In this document: positions 16,697 to 25,672 of the stretch, one piece after another | Position numbering within the stretch: position 1 is the stretch's first letter | How the letters are laid out: each line of letters opens with the position of its first letter | Assembly (NCBI RefSeq): GCF_046569695.1 | Contig: NZ_JBKHUI010000012.1 | Coordinates: 103,046-167,045, forward strand | Reading direction: 5' to 3' | From: Kluyvera sp046569695 | GTDB taxonomy: Bacteria > Pseudomonadota > Gammaproteobacteria > Enterobacterales > Enterobacteriaceae | DNA: 64,000 nt | Program-made: the position numbers and the translations under genes | The notes under the pieces: generated by a model | The model's input: only the letters and a program-made list of their open reading frames with translations | The model's database searches: none | What the model was told of the DNA's origin: nothing

Positions 16697-19600
16697 ATGG
16701 GCACCACCACCATGGGGGTTAAGCTGGATGACGCAACCCGTGAGCGCATTAAGAGTGCAGCGACACGTATCGACCGCACCCCTCACTGGCTCATAAAGCA
16801 GGCGATTTTTAACTATCTGGAAAAGCTGGAAAACGATGAAGTCCTGCCTGAGCTGCCTGCGCTGCTGGCGGGTGCCGCTAACGAGAGCGATGAATCAGCC
16901 CAGCCGACGGAAGAAATCCACCAGCCGTTCCTCGAGTTCGCCGAGCAGATCCTGCCGCAGTCGGTGACCCGTGCGGCGATTACCGCCGCCTGGCGCCGCA
17001 GCGAAACCGACGCCGTGCCGATGCTGATGGAGCAGGCCCGTCTGCCGCAGCCGATTGCCGAACAGGCGCACCAATTGGCCTGGAAACTGGCGGAAAAGCT
17101 GCGTAACCAGAAAACCGCCAGCGGCCGTGCCGGTATGGTGCAGAGCCTGTTACAAGAGTTCTCCCTCTCTTCTCAGGAAGGCGTGGCGCTGATGTGCCTC
17201 GCAGAAGCGCTGCTGCGTATCCCTGATAAAGCCACCCGCGATGCCCTTATCCGCGACAAAATCAGCAACGGTAACTGGCAGTCGCACATTGGCCGTAGCC
17301 CGTCGCTGTTCGTCAACGCCGCCACCTGGGGGCTGCTGTTTACCGGCAAACTGGTCTCTACCCACAACGAAACCAGCCTGTCGCGCTCGCTGAACCGCAT
17401 TATCGGCAAGAGCGGCGAGCCGCTGGTGCGTAAAGGCGTAGACATGGCGATGCGCCTGATGGGCGAGCAGTTCGTCACCGGCGAAACCATCGCCGAAGCG
17501 CTGGCAAACGCCCGTAAGCTCGAAGAAAAAGGCTTCCGCTACTCCTACGACATGCTCGGCGAAGCCGCGCTGACCGCCGCCGATGCGCAGGCCTATATGG
17601 TCTCCTACCAGCAGGCGATCCACGCCATTGGTAAAGCCTCCAACGGCCGTGGCATTTATGAAGGCCCGGGGATCTCCATCAAGCTCTCCGCCCTGCACCC
17701 GCGCTATAGCCGTGCGCAGTACGACCGCGTGATGGATGAACTTTACCCGCGCCTGAAATCGCTGACCCTGCTGGCGCGTCAGTACGACATCGGCATTAAC
17801 ATCGACGCCGAAGAGGCCGATCGTTTAGAGATCTCCCTCGATCTGCTGGAAAAACTGTGCTTCGAGCCAGAGCTGGCGGGCTGGAACGGCATTGGCTTCG
17901 TGATTCAGGCCTATCAGAAACGCTGCCCGTTCGTGATTGACTACCTGATTGACCTCGCCACCCGCAGCCGTCGCCGCCTGATGATCCGTCTGGTGAAAGG
18001 TGCCTACTGGGATAGCGAAATCAAACGCGCACAGATGGACGGTCTCGAGGGCTATCCGGTCTACACCCGCAAGGTGTATACCGACGTCTCTTACCTCGCC
18101 TGCGCGAAAAAACTGCTCGGCGTGCCGAACCTGATTTATCCGCAGTTTGCCACCCACAACGCCCACACCCTGGCGGCGATTTATCAGTTGGCGGGCAATA
18201 ACTACTACCCGGGTCAGTATGAGTTCCAGTGCCTGCACGGCATGGGCGAACCGCTGTATGAGCAGGTGGTCGGCAAAGTGGCGGAAGGCAAACTGAACCG
18301 TCCTTGCCGTATTTATGCGCCGGTGGGCACCCACGAAACGCTGCTGGCCTATCTGGTGCGTCGTCTGCTGGAAAACGGTGCCAACACCTCGTTCGTTAAC
18401 CGTATTGCCGACAACAGCCTGCCGCTGGACGAGCTGGTTGCCGATCCGGTGCTGGCGGTTGAGAAGATGGCGCTGCAGGAAGGCGCGTCCGGCCTGCCGC
18501 ATCCGAAGATCCCGCTGCCGCGTGACCTCTACGGTAAAGGCCGCGTCAACTCCGCGGGTCTGGATATCGCCAACGAACACCGTCTGGCCTCCCTCTCCTC
18601 ATCGCTGCTCAACAGCGCACTGCACAAGTGGACGGCGACGCCGATGCTGGAGCATCCGGTTGCCGACGGCGATATGGTGTCGGTGATTAACCCGGCTGAA
18701 CCAAAAGACGTCGTGGGCTATGTCCGCGAGGCGACCACCAGCGAAGTGGAACAGGCGCTGGAAAGCGCGGTGAATAACGCGCCAATCTGGTTCGCCACCC
18801 CGCCACAGGAGCGTGCCGCGATTCTGGAACGCGCCGCGGTGCTGATGGAAGATCAGATGCAGTCGTTGATGGGTATTCTGGTGCGCGAAGCCGGGAAAAC
18901 CTTCAGCAACGCCATTGCCGAAGTGCGTGAAGCAGTCGACTTCCTGCACTACTACGCCGGTCAGGTTCGCGACGACTTTGATAATGAAACCCACCGCCCG
19001 CTGGGCCCGGTGGTCTGTATCAGCCCGTGGAACTTCCCGCTGGCTATCTTTATGGGTCAGGTTGCCGCCGCCCTTGCCGCCGGTAACAGCGTGCTGGCCA
19101 AACCGGCCGAGCAAACCCCGCTGATTGCCGCACAGGGTATCGCCCTGCTGCTGGAAGCGGGCGTACCGGCAGGCGTGGTGCAGTTGCTGCCGGGCCGTGG
19201 TGAAACCGTCGGCGCACAGTTGACCGGTGATGCCCGCGTGCGCGGCGTGATGTTTACCGGTTCTACCGATGTTGCCACCCTGCTGCAACGCAATATCGCC
19301 ACCCGTCTCGATGCTCAGGGCCGCCCAACGCCGCTGGTCGCGGAAACCGGTGGCATGAACGCAATGATCGTCGACTCCTCCGCGCTCACCGAGCAGGTGG
19401 TGGTCGATGTGGTGGCTTCGGCCTTCGATAGCGCGGGCCAGCGCTGCTCGGCGCTGCGTGTGCTCTGCCTGCAGGACGATATCGCCGACCACACGCTGAC
19501 CATGCTGCGCGGTGCGATGGCGGAGTGCCGGATGGGCAACCCGGGCCGTCTGACTACCGATATCGGGCCGGTGATCGATGCTGAAGCGAAAGCCGGTATC

Positions 19601-20659
19601 GAGCAGCATATCCAGACGATGCGCGCCAAAGGCCGCACCGTGTTCCAGGCCGCACGGGAAAACGCCGAAGACAGCCGTGAATGGCAGAGTGGGACCTTTA
19701 TTCCGCCAACCCTGATTGAGCTCGACAGCTTTGACGAGCTGAAAAAAGAGGTCTTCGGCCCGGTGCTGCACGTGGTGCGCTACAGCCGTAATCAACTGGA
19801 TTCACTGGTTGAACAGATCAACGCCTCCGGCTACGGTCTGACCCTCGGCGTGCACACCCGTATTGATGAAACCATCGCTCAGGTGACCGGTAGTGCGAAG
19901 GTCGGCAACCTGTACGTCAACCGTAATATGGTCGGCGCAGTGGTCGGCGTACAGCCGTTCGGCGGTGAAGGTCTTTCCGGCACCGGCCCGAAAGCAGGCG
20001 GCCCGATGTATCTGTACCGCCTGCTGGCAAGCCGCCCGGAAACGGCGCTGGCGAAAACGCTGGCGCGTCAGGATGCGGGTCAGGTGGTTGATACTCAGTT
20101 GAAAACGCTGCTGGAAAAACCGCTCACCGAACTGCAAAGCTGGATGGCCGGTCGTCCTGAACAGCTGGCGCAGAGCAAGCTGTTCAGCGAACTGGCGCAG
20201 GCCGGTACCCAGCGCGTGCTGCCGGGGCCAACCGGCGAGCGCAACACCTGGACGCTGGTGCCGCGTGAACGCGTGCTGTGCGTGGCAGATAACGAGTCGG
20301 ATCTGCTGACGCAACTGTCGGCGGTGATGGCGGTCGGCAGCGAAGTGCTGTGGCAGGATGCGCCGCTGCAGCGCGAGCTGGTGAAATCGCTGCCAAAAGC
20401 AGTGAGCGAGCGTATCCACTTCGCGAAAGCGGAAACGCTGATGAACGCCTTCTTCGATGCGGTGATTTACCACGGTGATTCCGACCAGCTGCGCGAGCTC
20501 TGCGAGCAGGTGGCGGCGCGCGACGGGGCGATTGTTTCGGTGCAGGGCTTTGCCCGCGGCGAAACCAATCTGCTGCTGGAGCGTTTGTACCATGAGCGCT
20601 CGCTCAGCGTGAACACCGCCGCGGCGGGCGGAAACGCTAGCCTGATGACGATTGGTTAA
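16697..20659 (+). CDS. putA: PutA, trifunctional proline dehydrogenase / P5C dehydrogenase / repressor
   Basis: 1320 residues, the full length of the E. coli protein. Domains: ribbon-helix-helix DNA-binding (1-50; MGVKLDDATRERIKSAATRI), FAD proline dehydrogenase barrel (about 260-610; GPGISIKLSALHPRY, RLVKGAYWD), then NAD+-dependent glutamate-semialdehyde dehydrogenase (about 650-1130; ISPWNFPLAIF, catalytic Cys917 in GQRCSALRVLC). A C-terminal domain follows. It converts proline to glutamate in two channelled steps at the membrane. When proline is absent the protein represses putP and putA through the GTTGCA sites upstream. No damage is seen. Confidence 0.98.
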   Translation: MGTTTMGVKLDDATRERIKSAATRIDRTPHWLIKQAIFNYLEKLENDEVLPELPALLAGAANESDESAQPTEEIHQPFLEFAEQILPQSVTRAAITAAWRRSETDAVPMLMEQARLPQPIAEQAHQLAWKLAEKLRNQKTASGRAGMVQSLLQEFSLSSQEGVALMCLAEALLRIPDKATRDALIRDKISNGNWQSHIGRSPSLFVNAATWGLLFTGKLVSTHNETSLSRSLNRIIGKSGEPLVRKGVDMAMRLMGEQFVTGETIAEALANARKLEEKGFRYSYDMLGEAALTAADAQAYMVSYQQAIHAIGKASNGRGIYEGPGISIKLSALHPRYSRAQYDRVMDELYPRLKSLTLLARQYDIGINIDAEEADRLEISLDLLEKLCFEPELAGWNGIGFVIQAYQKRCPFVIDYLIDLATRSRRRLMIRLVKGAYWDSEIKRAQMDGLEGYPVYTRKVYTDVSYLACAKKLLGVPNLIYPQFATHNAHTLAAIYQLAGNNYYPGQYEFQCLHGMGEPLYEQVVGKVAEGKLNRPCRIYAPVGTHETLLAYLVRRLLENGANTSFVNRIADNSLPLDELVADPVLAVEKMALQEGASGLPHPKIPLPRDLYGKGRVNSAGLDIANEHRLASLSSSLLNSALHKWTATPMLEHPVADGDMVSVINPAEPKDVVGYVREATTSEVEQALESAVNNAPIWFATPPQERAAILERAAVLMEDQMQSLMGILVREAGKTFSNAIAEVREAVDFLHYYAGQVRDDFDNETHRPLGPVVCISPWNFPLAIFMGQVAAALAAGNSVLAKPAEQTPLIAAQGIALLLEAGVPAGVVQLLPGRGETVGAQLTGDARVRGVMFTGSTDVATLLQRNIATRLDAQGRPTPLVAETGGMNAMIVDSSALTEQVVVDVVASAFDSAGQRCSALRVLCLQDDIADHTLTMLRGAMAECRMGNPGRLTTDIGPVIDAEAKAGIEQHIQTMRAKGRTVFQAARENAEDSREWQSGTFIPPTLIELDSFDELKKEVFGPVLHVVRYSRNQLDSLVEQINASGYGLTLGVHTRIDETIAQVTGSAKVGNLYVNRNMVGAVVGVQPFGGEGLSGTGPKAGGPMYLYRLLASRPETALAKTLARQDAGQVVDTQLKTLLEKPLTELQSWMAGRPEQLAQSKLFSELAQAGTQRVLPGPTGERNTWTLVPRERVLCVADNESDLLTQLSAVMAVGSEVLWQDAPLQRELVKSLPKAVSERIHFAKAETLMNAFFDAVIYHGDSDQLRELCEQVAARDGAIVSVQGFARGETNLLLERLYHERSLSVNTAAAGGNASLMTIG

Positions 20660-20667
20660 GAGATTCA

Positions 20668-20692
20668 AACCCGGCGATTGCCGGGTTTTTTA
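20668..20692 (+). terminator. Intrinsic terminator of putA
   Basis: AACCCGGC-GATT-GCCGGGTT followed by a T tract, 9 nt after the putA stop. Confidence 0.9.
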
Positions 20693-20695
20693 TTG

Positions 20696-20777
20696 GTAGG
20701 CCGGATAAGGCGTTTATGCCGCAATCCGGCAATGTACGCACATTTCGCCTGATGGCGCTTCGCTTATCAGGCCTACC
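20696..20777. repeat. REP/BIME pair
   Basis: GTAGGCCGGATAAGGCGTTTATGCCGCAATCCGGC plus an inverted CGCCTGATGGCGCTTCGCTTATCAGGCCTAC unit, between the ends of putA and the convergent MATE gene. Confidence 0.87.
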
Positions 20778-20792
20778 CGTCCTGCGTGACCA

Positions 20793-22142
20793 TTAAAAAA
20801 CAGATTTCGTCGTCCACACCCGACTGCGCCAGCGCCGGTACATCAACAGCGCCCGCAGCCCTTCATCAATAATGTAGGCTATCCACACCCCCACCAGCCC
20901 CCAGCCGATATACACGCCCAGCAGGTACGAAAATGGCAGGCTGACAATCCACATCACGATAATCCCGCAGATAAACGGGAAGCGAACATCGCCGGTCGCG
21001 TTCAGGCTGCTGATAACGATGATATTGGTCGCGCGCCCCAGTTCGAGCAAAATCGACAGCATAAACAGCTTTTTGGTCAGGGCGATGATTTCCTGGTTCG
21101 GAGTAAAGAGCTGCATAATCGGCTCGGCAAGCAGGTAGATAATCACGCTGATGGAAAAGGCCACCATCAGCCCCAGCCGCCAGCTTTTAATCCCCTGCCG
21201 GTACGCCGTGTCTATCTCCCGCGCCCCCACCGCTCGCCCGATAATAATCTGCGAAGCCTGGCCGATAGACATGGCAAACAGCGCGACAAACTGGCTGATC
21301 GTTGAGGCGTAGACCTTAGTGGTCAGCGCCTCGGTGCCGAGAAAGGCGATAATTGCCGTCACCACCAGCTGCGACCCCGCATAGGAGAGGTTCTCCCCCG
21401 CTGACGGCAGGCCGTAGCGTAAAATGGCCCCCAGCATTTTTCGCGAGCACTGCTGCAGCTTTTGCCAGCGGAACACGTAGCCGATGTATTTTTTCAGCAT
21501 CCACGCCGACATCAGCATGCCGATAACGTTGGCAATACACACCGCAATCCCCACGCCGGTGACCCCAAGGCCGAGAAAGCTCAGCTTGCCGTAGAGGAAG
21601 AGATAGTTGAACACCACGTTAATCACGCTAACCGTGATCGGCACCAGCATCGCCTGGCGGACATAACCGTGGGTGCGTAAAATCGGCAAAATAGATGAAT
21701 AGAGGGCGATAACCACCGAAATACCGCCAATAATGCGGATAAACGGCGACCCAACCACCACCAGCGCCTCGCTGAGCCCCAGCATGCGCAGAAACGCATC
21801 GCCGAACAGAATAAAGATAAGGCTCATTGCCACGCCAATGAGAAAAGCCACCACCAGCCCGTTGGTGATCACCCGTTCAACGCGCTTAAACCGCTTCGCG
21901 CCAATCAATTGCGCCACCACAATCTGCACACCGACGGTCAAAAACCCGTAAAAGATGACCGAAATTGCCAGTATCTGGTTGGCAACACCGGTAGCGGCGA
22001 CGGCTTCATCGGAATAGTGCCCCAGCATAAAAACGCTGACGTACCCGAGCATCAGTCGCAGCAGTTGCTCCACAAAAATCGGCCACGCCAGCGTGAAAAG
22101 CTTTAATTGAGGCTGAACGTTAGTGCCGGACATCACTGTCAT
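20793..22142 (-). CDS. MATE-family multidrug/metabolite exporter
   Basis: 449 residues from the ATG at 22142, chosen for its GGAAG site; an upstream ATG at 22160 lacks one. Twelve membrane helices in two MatE repeats: repeat 1 from LFTLAWPIFVEQLLRLML, repeat 2 from AILRYGLPSAGENLSYAGSQLV. MATE proteins export cationic drugs or metabolites using Na+ or H+ gradients. The substrate is not predictable. It is a single gene, convergent with putA and divergent from the DUF1311 gene. Confidence 0.88.
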   Translation of the reverse strand: MTVMSGTNVQPQLKLFTLAWPIFVEQLLRLMLGYVSVFMLGHYSDEAVAATGVANQILAISVIFYGFLTVGVQIVVAQLIGAKRFKRVERVITNGLVVAFLIGVAMSLIFILFGDAFLRMLGLSEALVVVGSPFIRIIGGISVVIALYSSILPILRTHGYVRQAMLVPITVSVINVVFNYLFLYGKLSFLGLGVTGVGIAVCIANVIGMLMSAWMLKKYIGYVFRWQKLQQCSRKMLGAILRYGLPSAGENLSYAGSQLVVTAIIAFLGTEALTTKVYASTISQFVALFAMSIGQASQIIIGRAVGAREIDTAYRQGIKSWRLGLMVAFSISVIIYLLAEPIMQLFTPNQEIIALTKKLFMLSILLELGRATNIIVISSLNATGDVRFPFICGIIVMWIVSLPFSYLLGVYIGWGLVGVWIAYIIDEGLRALLMYRRWRSRVWTTKSVF

Positions 22143-22322
22143 CTCTCTTCCCTCTCCCATGTGAGTGCGCGATCATCAACCTTCTATACCAAAGGCGTCC
22201 AGACGAACGTTGCGCCACCTGTCAAATTCGGAAAATCGCACGGTGGTTGGAGGAGATTCGAGGTTAAAATCGTGTTATATCCTGAGCCTAAGCGCCGTAT
22301 GAATATTCTGGAGTGTCAACCG

Positions 22323-22718
22323 ATGAAACGTCTCTTACCCGCCTTCGCCCTGCTGCTGACCAGCGGTTATGCCCTGGCGGACGAATGTGCCGATGCCACC
22401 ACGCAGGCGGATTTGAATACCTGCTCCGCCGCGCAGTATCAGGCGGCCGATAAAAAGCTCAATCAAACCTGGCAGGATGTACTAAAGCGCGCGGAGCCCG
22501 CGCAGCGAGATTTATTGAAGAAAGCCCAGTCAGCGTGGATTGCGCTGCGGGACGCAGACTGCGCGTTTATCAGCTCAAGCAGCCACGGCGGCACCGCGCA
22601 ACCGATGGTGAACAGCCAGTGCCTGGCCGACAAAACCAACGAGCGCGAAGCATTTCTCTCATCGCTGCTACAGTGTGAAGAGGGCGACCTGAGCTGCCCT
22701 CTGCCGCCTGCCAGTTAA
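22323..22718 (+). CDS. DUF1311/LprI-type periplasmic protein
   Basis: 131 residues from the ATG at 22323. A signal peptide (MKRLLPAFALLLTSGYALA) is followed by DECADATTQADLNTCSAAQYQAADKKLNQ, the typical DUF1311 pattern with paired Cys, and the family signature WIALRDADC. Some relatives inhibit lysozyme (LprI); a protective envelope role is plausible but not shown. Its last 4 bases overlap the end of convergent rutR. Confidence 0.8.
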   Translation: MKRLLPAFALLLTSGYALADECADATTQADLNTCSAAQYQAADKKLNQTWQDVLKRAEPAQRDLLKKAQSAWIALRDADCAFISSSSHGGTAQPMVNSQCLADKTNEREAFLSSLLQCEEGDLSCPLPPAS

Positions 22719-23353
22719 CGTACGCGAATACCGTCGATGATGATCCGCTGGACGTTATCGACGGTCTGCTGAAAGAAGGTTTCATCACGCAGGTTTTTTC
22801 CGGTCACCGCTTCCACCTGGGTGGCGAAATCGGCGTAGTGCTGGGTCGTCGCCCAGATCATAAAGATCAGATGGTGCGGGTCGATAGCTGCAAGCTTTCC
22901 AGCCTGAACCCAGGCGGCAATAATCGCCGACTTATCCGCGACCAGCGCTTTCAGGTCACCGGTCAACTCATCCATCACCAACGGCGCACCCTGCAGCATC
23001 TCCAGACAGAACAGCTTAGAGGCCTGCGGGTAGTCGCGCGAGACTTCAAGCTTGAGGCGGATGTACTCTTTAATCGCCACTAGCGGTGCCAGATCTTCAC
23101 GAAATGCCTTCAGCGGTGCCAGCCAGATATCGAGGATCTGCTGCATCACGGCCACGTAGAGCGCCTCTTTTGACGGGAAGTAATAGAGCAAATTGGTTTT
23201 CGACACCCCGGCCAGTTCCGCCACCTGTTCAAGGCGCGTGCCGTGGATCCCGTATTGTGAAAAGGTATTCAGCGCGGCGGTAAGGATGGCCTGCTTTTTC
23301 GCACTCACGGCCTGCGAACGTTTGCCACCTTTTTTTACTGCATCCTGAGCCAT
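22715..23353 (-). CDS. rutR: RutR, TetR-family regulator of pyrimidine and purine metabolism
   Basis: 212 residues. TetR HTH at about 25-70 (ALNTFSQYGIHGTRLEQVAELAGVSKTNLLYYFPSKEALY). The ligand domain with FREDLAPLVAIKEYIRLKLE and TQHYADFATQVEAVTGK matches E. coli RutR, which binds uracil/thymine and controls rutABCDEFG, carAB and other genes. The rut operon, next to rutR in E. coli, is absent here, so only the distant targets could remain, as in Salmonella. It is followed on the other strand by the DUF1311 gene. Confidence 0.95.
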   Translation of the reverse strand: MAQDAVKKGGKRSQAVSAKKQAILTAALNTFSQYGIHGTRLEQVAELAGVSKTNLLYYFPSKEALYVAVMQQILDIWLAPLKAFREDLAPLVAIKEYIRLKLEVSRDYPQASKLFCLEMLQGAPLVMDELTGDLKALVADKSAIIAAWVQAGKLAAIDPHHLIFMIWATTQHYADFATQVEAVTGKNLRDETFFQQTVDNVQRIIIDGIRVR

Positions 23354-23415
23354 GCGCCCTCTCCTTGTTATTTACGGCATCAATACCTATTTTGCGGGTT
23401 ATGGCCAGAAAAAGA

Positions 23416-23438
23416 AACCGCCGGGTTATCCGGCGGTT
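23416..23438 (-). terminator. Intrinsic terminator of ymdF
   Basis: On the minus strand AACCGCCGG-ATAAC-CCGGCGGTT runs into TTCTTTTTC. It lies about 30 nt after the ymdF stop, just ahead of rutR, so ymdF and rutR are separate units. Confidence 0.8.
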
Positions 23439-23466
23439 AGGAGAGAGGCAGACAATTCACGCACCG

Positions 23467-23643
23467 CTAGCTGTTGCGGTGGCTGCCATGGCTGTTTTTC
23501 CCGCCTTTTTTGCCCGCTTCCGAGGCGCGTTGGGGATCGTTCTTGAAGTTCCCGCCGCTGTGTTGGCCGCCCTTACGACCTGCTTCTGATGCTCTTTCAC
23601 GGTCTTCGGCAAAATTGCCGGAACCGCCACGATGGTTTGCCAT
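23467..23643 (-). CDS. ymdF: YmdF, small KGG-repeat stress protein
   Basis: A 58-residue protein with GGAGG 6 bp before its ATG. Three glycine-rich stress motifs: GGSGNFAEDRERASEAGRKGG, GGNFKNDPQRASEAGKKGG (the KGG/stress-induced repeat) and a final His/Ser tail. E. coli YmdF, next to rut and wrbA, has the same size and repeats; its partner YciG-type proteins are RpoS-controlled and needed for motility. The function is unresolved. The gene is short but clear. Confidence 0.92.
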   Translation of the reverse strand: MANHRGGSGNFAEDRERASEAGRKGGQHSGGNFKNDPQRASEAGKKGGKNSHGSHRNS

Positions 23644-24012
23644 TACTGACCTCCAGTTGAGAGAACGACATAGTGCATTACGTAATTCAAAGCGCGTTCA
23701 CCCGCCGTACTGCACGGGTAGTAATAAGGTTAGTCGTCGCAGCGGCAGCACAGGCGAATTGGTCACATTTTGTCATATCTGCCCGCCGTTTTTGCCGTAC
23801 GAGAGTCTGACAGGTGCGTAATTGACTCTTATGGTGGAGGAAAGCGGGTCAGATAAAAGTGTGTCAGCGTACGTCAAAGCGCGCAGCGGCGGCAAAAAAT
23901 CATGCCACAACGTCGTGGATAAATTGCCGAATCGTTGCAGCGAATCCGTCATTAGCGACTATGCTTAAACATGCTTGTTAGAAACCGACGAATTTGACAC
24001 AGGAGAGTTAAG
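23644..24012. promoter_or_regulatory. ymdF-wrbA divergent intergenic region
   Basis: About 370 bp holding the two divergent promoters. wrbA has an AGGAGAG ribosome site at its end. I see no confident operator, repeat or small gene. Both neighbours are stationary-phase genes in E. coli, so an RpoS promoter is expected, but I cannot place it. Confidence 0.4.
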
Positions 24013-24618
24013 ATGAGTGGAAATGCAAGTGTTCTGGTGCTCTATTATTCTATGTACGGACACATCGAAACGATGGCTAAAGCGGTAGCCGAAGGCGCTA
24101 ATAAGGTCGACGGCGTTGACGTCACCATCAAGCGCGTACCAGAAACCATGCAAGCAGAAGCCTTTGCCAAAGCAGGCGGCAAAGCGCAGGCGGTTCCCGT
24201 CGCCACCCCACAAGAACTGGCTGATTACGACGCCATTATCTTCGGTACCCCTACCCGATTCGGCAATATGGCCGGGCAAATGCGCACCTTCCTCGACCAG
24301 ACCGGCGGCCTGTGGGCGTCCGGCGCGCTGTACGGCAAACTGGCCAGCGTCTTTAGCTCAACCGGCACCGGCGGCGGGCAAGAGCAGACCATTACCTCAA
24401 CGTGGACGACCCTCGCCCACCACGGCATGGTTATTGTGCCTATTGGTTACGCAGCCCAGGAGCTGTTTGATGTTTCTCAGGTTCGCGGCGGCACGCCATA
24501 CGGCGCGACCACAATCGCTGGCGGAGACGGTTCACGCCAGCCAAGCCAGGAAGAGCTGTCCATCGCCCGCTATCAGGGTGAATACGTGGCAGGCCTGGCC
24601 GTCAAAATGAAAGGCTAA
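24013..24618 (+). CDS. wrbA: WrbA, NAD(P)H:quinone oxidoreductase
   Basis: 201 residues. A flavodoxin-like FMN protein that reduces quinones by two electrons at the membrane surface and guards against redox cycling. Seen: phosphate-binding loop LYYSMYGHIETMAKAV, FGTPTRFGNMAGQMRTFLDQTGGLW, and FSSTGTGGGQEQTI. It is almost identical to E. coli WrbA apart from the first few residues (MSGNAS). It is followed 20 bp later by yccJ. Confidence 0.97.
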   Translation: MSGNASVLVLYYSMYGHIETMAKAVAEGANKVDGVDVTIKRVPETMQAEAFAKAGGKAQAVPVATPQELADYDAIIFGTPTRFGNMAGQMRTFLDQTGGLWASGALYGKLASVFSSTGTGGGQEQTITSTWTTLAHHGMVIVPIGYAAQELFDVSQVRGGTPYGATTIAGGDGSRQPSQEELSIARYQGEYVAGLAVKMKG

Positions 24619-24638
24619 TGATTTAAGGGAGAAGCGAT

Positions 24639-24866
24639 ATGCCGACACAAGAAGGCAAGGCTCATCATATTGGTGAATGGGCCAGTCTGCGCAACACGTC
24701 GCCCGAAATCGCCGAAGCGATTTTTGAGCTGGCGAAATATGATGAAAAGACGGCAGAAAAAATCTGGGAAGAAGGCAGCGATGCCGTTCTCGAACTGGCC
24801 TTCAGCAAAACCGACAAAGACGCGCTCTTCTGGGGCGAGCAAACCATCGAACGTAAAAACGTGTGA
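24639..24866 (+). CDS. yccJ: YccJ, conserved small protein
   Basis: 75 residues, acidic and soluble (GEWASLRNTSPEIAEAIFELAKYDE). The sequence and its place after wrbA match E. coli YccJ, a small protein of unknown function co-transcribed with wrbA. Good ribosome site (AAGGGAGAAG). Confidence 0.93.
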   Translation: MPTQEGKAHHIGEWASLRNTSPEIAEAIFELAKYDEKTAEKIWEEGSDAVLELAFSKTDKDALFWGEQTIERKNV

Positions 24867-24872
24867 TGGGCA

Positions 24873-24915
24873 AAACCCGGCGTTGGCGTAAACGCCTCGG
24901 CCGGGTTTGTTTTTT
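24873..24915 (+). terminator. Intrinsic terminator of wrbA-yccJ
   Basis: AAACCCGG (24873-24880) pairs with CCGGGTTT (24901-24908), with an inner GGCGTAAACGCC hairpin, followed by GTTTTTT. Confidence 0.85.
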
Positions 24916-24992
24916 GTAGGCCGAATAAGGCAACGCCGCCATCAGGCAATCTGCATCAGATTGCCTGATGGCGCTACGCTTATCAGGCCTAC
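24916..24992. repeat. REP/BIME pair
   Basis: GTAGGCCGAATAAGGCAACGCCGCCATCAGGC followed by the inverted GCCTGATGGCGCTACGCTTATCAGGCCTAC. Its end overlaps the stop of the amino-acid permease gene. Confidence 0.85.
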
Positions 24993-25672
24993 ACCGCCAC
25001 CCGCCGCTGCCAGCGTTTCGCCACCCTTTCCAGCCCAAAGCACAGCAGATAATAGACCACGCCGATAAAGACAAAGATCGCCGTCGGGTAGATCTGCACG
25101 CGGTTGTTCACCTGCCCCGCCACCGTGGTCAATTCCGGTACATTGACGATAAACGCCAGCGAGGTGTCCTTCAGCAGGCTGATAAAAATCCCCACCAGCG
25201 AAGGTAGCACGTTGCGCAGCGTCTGCGGCAGCAGAATCAATCGCAGACTCTGTCCAGCGCTAAAGCCCTGGGTCAGCGCCGCTTCATACTGCCCGGTAGG
25301 CAGTGCGCGCAGCCCCGCCAGCACCGAATGCATCACCGAGGCGGCGGTAAACCACGCCAGCGCCAGCGTCACCGTTACCGCGCCCGGTAGGTCGCTCCCG
25401 GTCAGCATCGGCAGCAGATACCACAGCCAGAAGATAACGAAGATCAGCGGAATACCGCGTATCACCTCCGCCCACAGGTACAGCAAGCGCCGGGTTAAAC
25501 CGGAGAATCGCCACGCCGCGCAGGCCAGCAGAATTCCGCCCGGCAGCGCCAATGCTCCAGCGCCTATCGCCATCATCAGCGTCAACGCTACGCCACCCGG
25601 CTCACCGTCGGCCAGCCGCCCCCACAGCAGGTAGTCGAGGTTGTCGTAAATTACCGCCAGATTAGCGTTCAT
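24989..25672 (-). CDS. Polar amino-acid ABC importer, permease 2 (GltK-like)
   Basis: A 227-residue inner-membrane permease of the His/Glu/Gln family, about five helices. The coupling EAA-like loop is ALPTGQYEAALTQGFSAGQSLRLILLPQTLRN. The start overlaps the end of the first permease by 11 bp, so the two are translated together and form a heterodimer. It is last in the four-gene leftward operon. Confidence 0.9.
   Translation of the reverse strand: MNANLAVIYDNLDYLLWGRLADGEPGGVALTLMMAIGAGALALPGGILLACAAWRFSGLTRRLLYLWAEVIRGIPLIFVIFWLWYLLPMLTGSDLPGAVTVTLALAWFTAASVMHSVLAGLRALPTGQYEAALTQGFSAGQSLRLILLPQTLRNVLPSLVGIFISLLKDTSLAFIVNVPELTTVAGQVNNRVQIYPTAIFVFIGVVYYLLCFGLERVAKRWQRRVAV

Noticed and set aside
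18599..19795. 398-codon and 288-codon frames opposite putA (18599-19795, 19802-20668)
   Set aside because: His/Gln/Arg-rich antisense translations of PutA codons without any motif or ribosome site.
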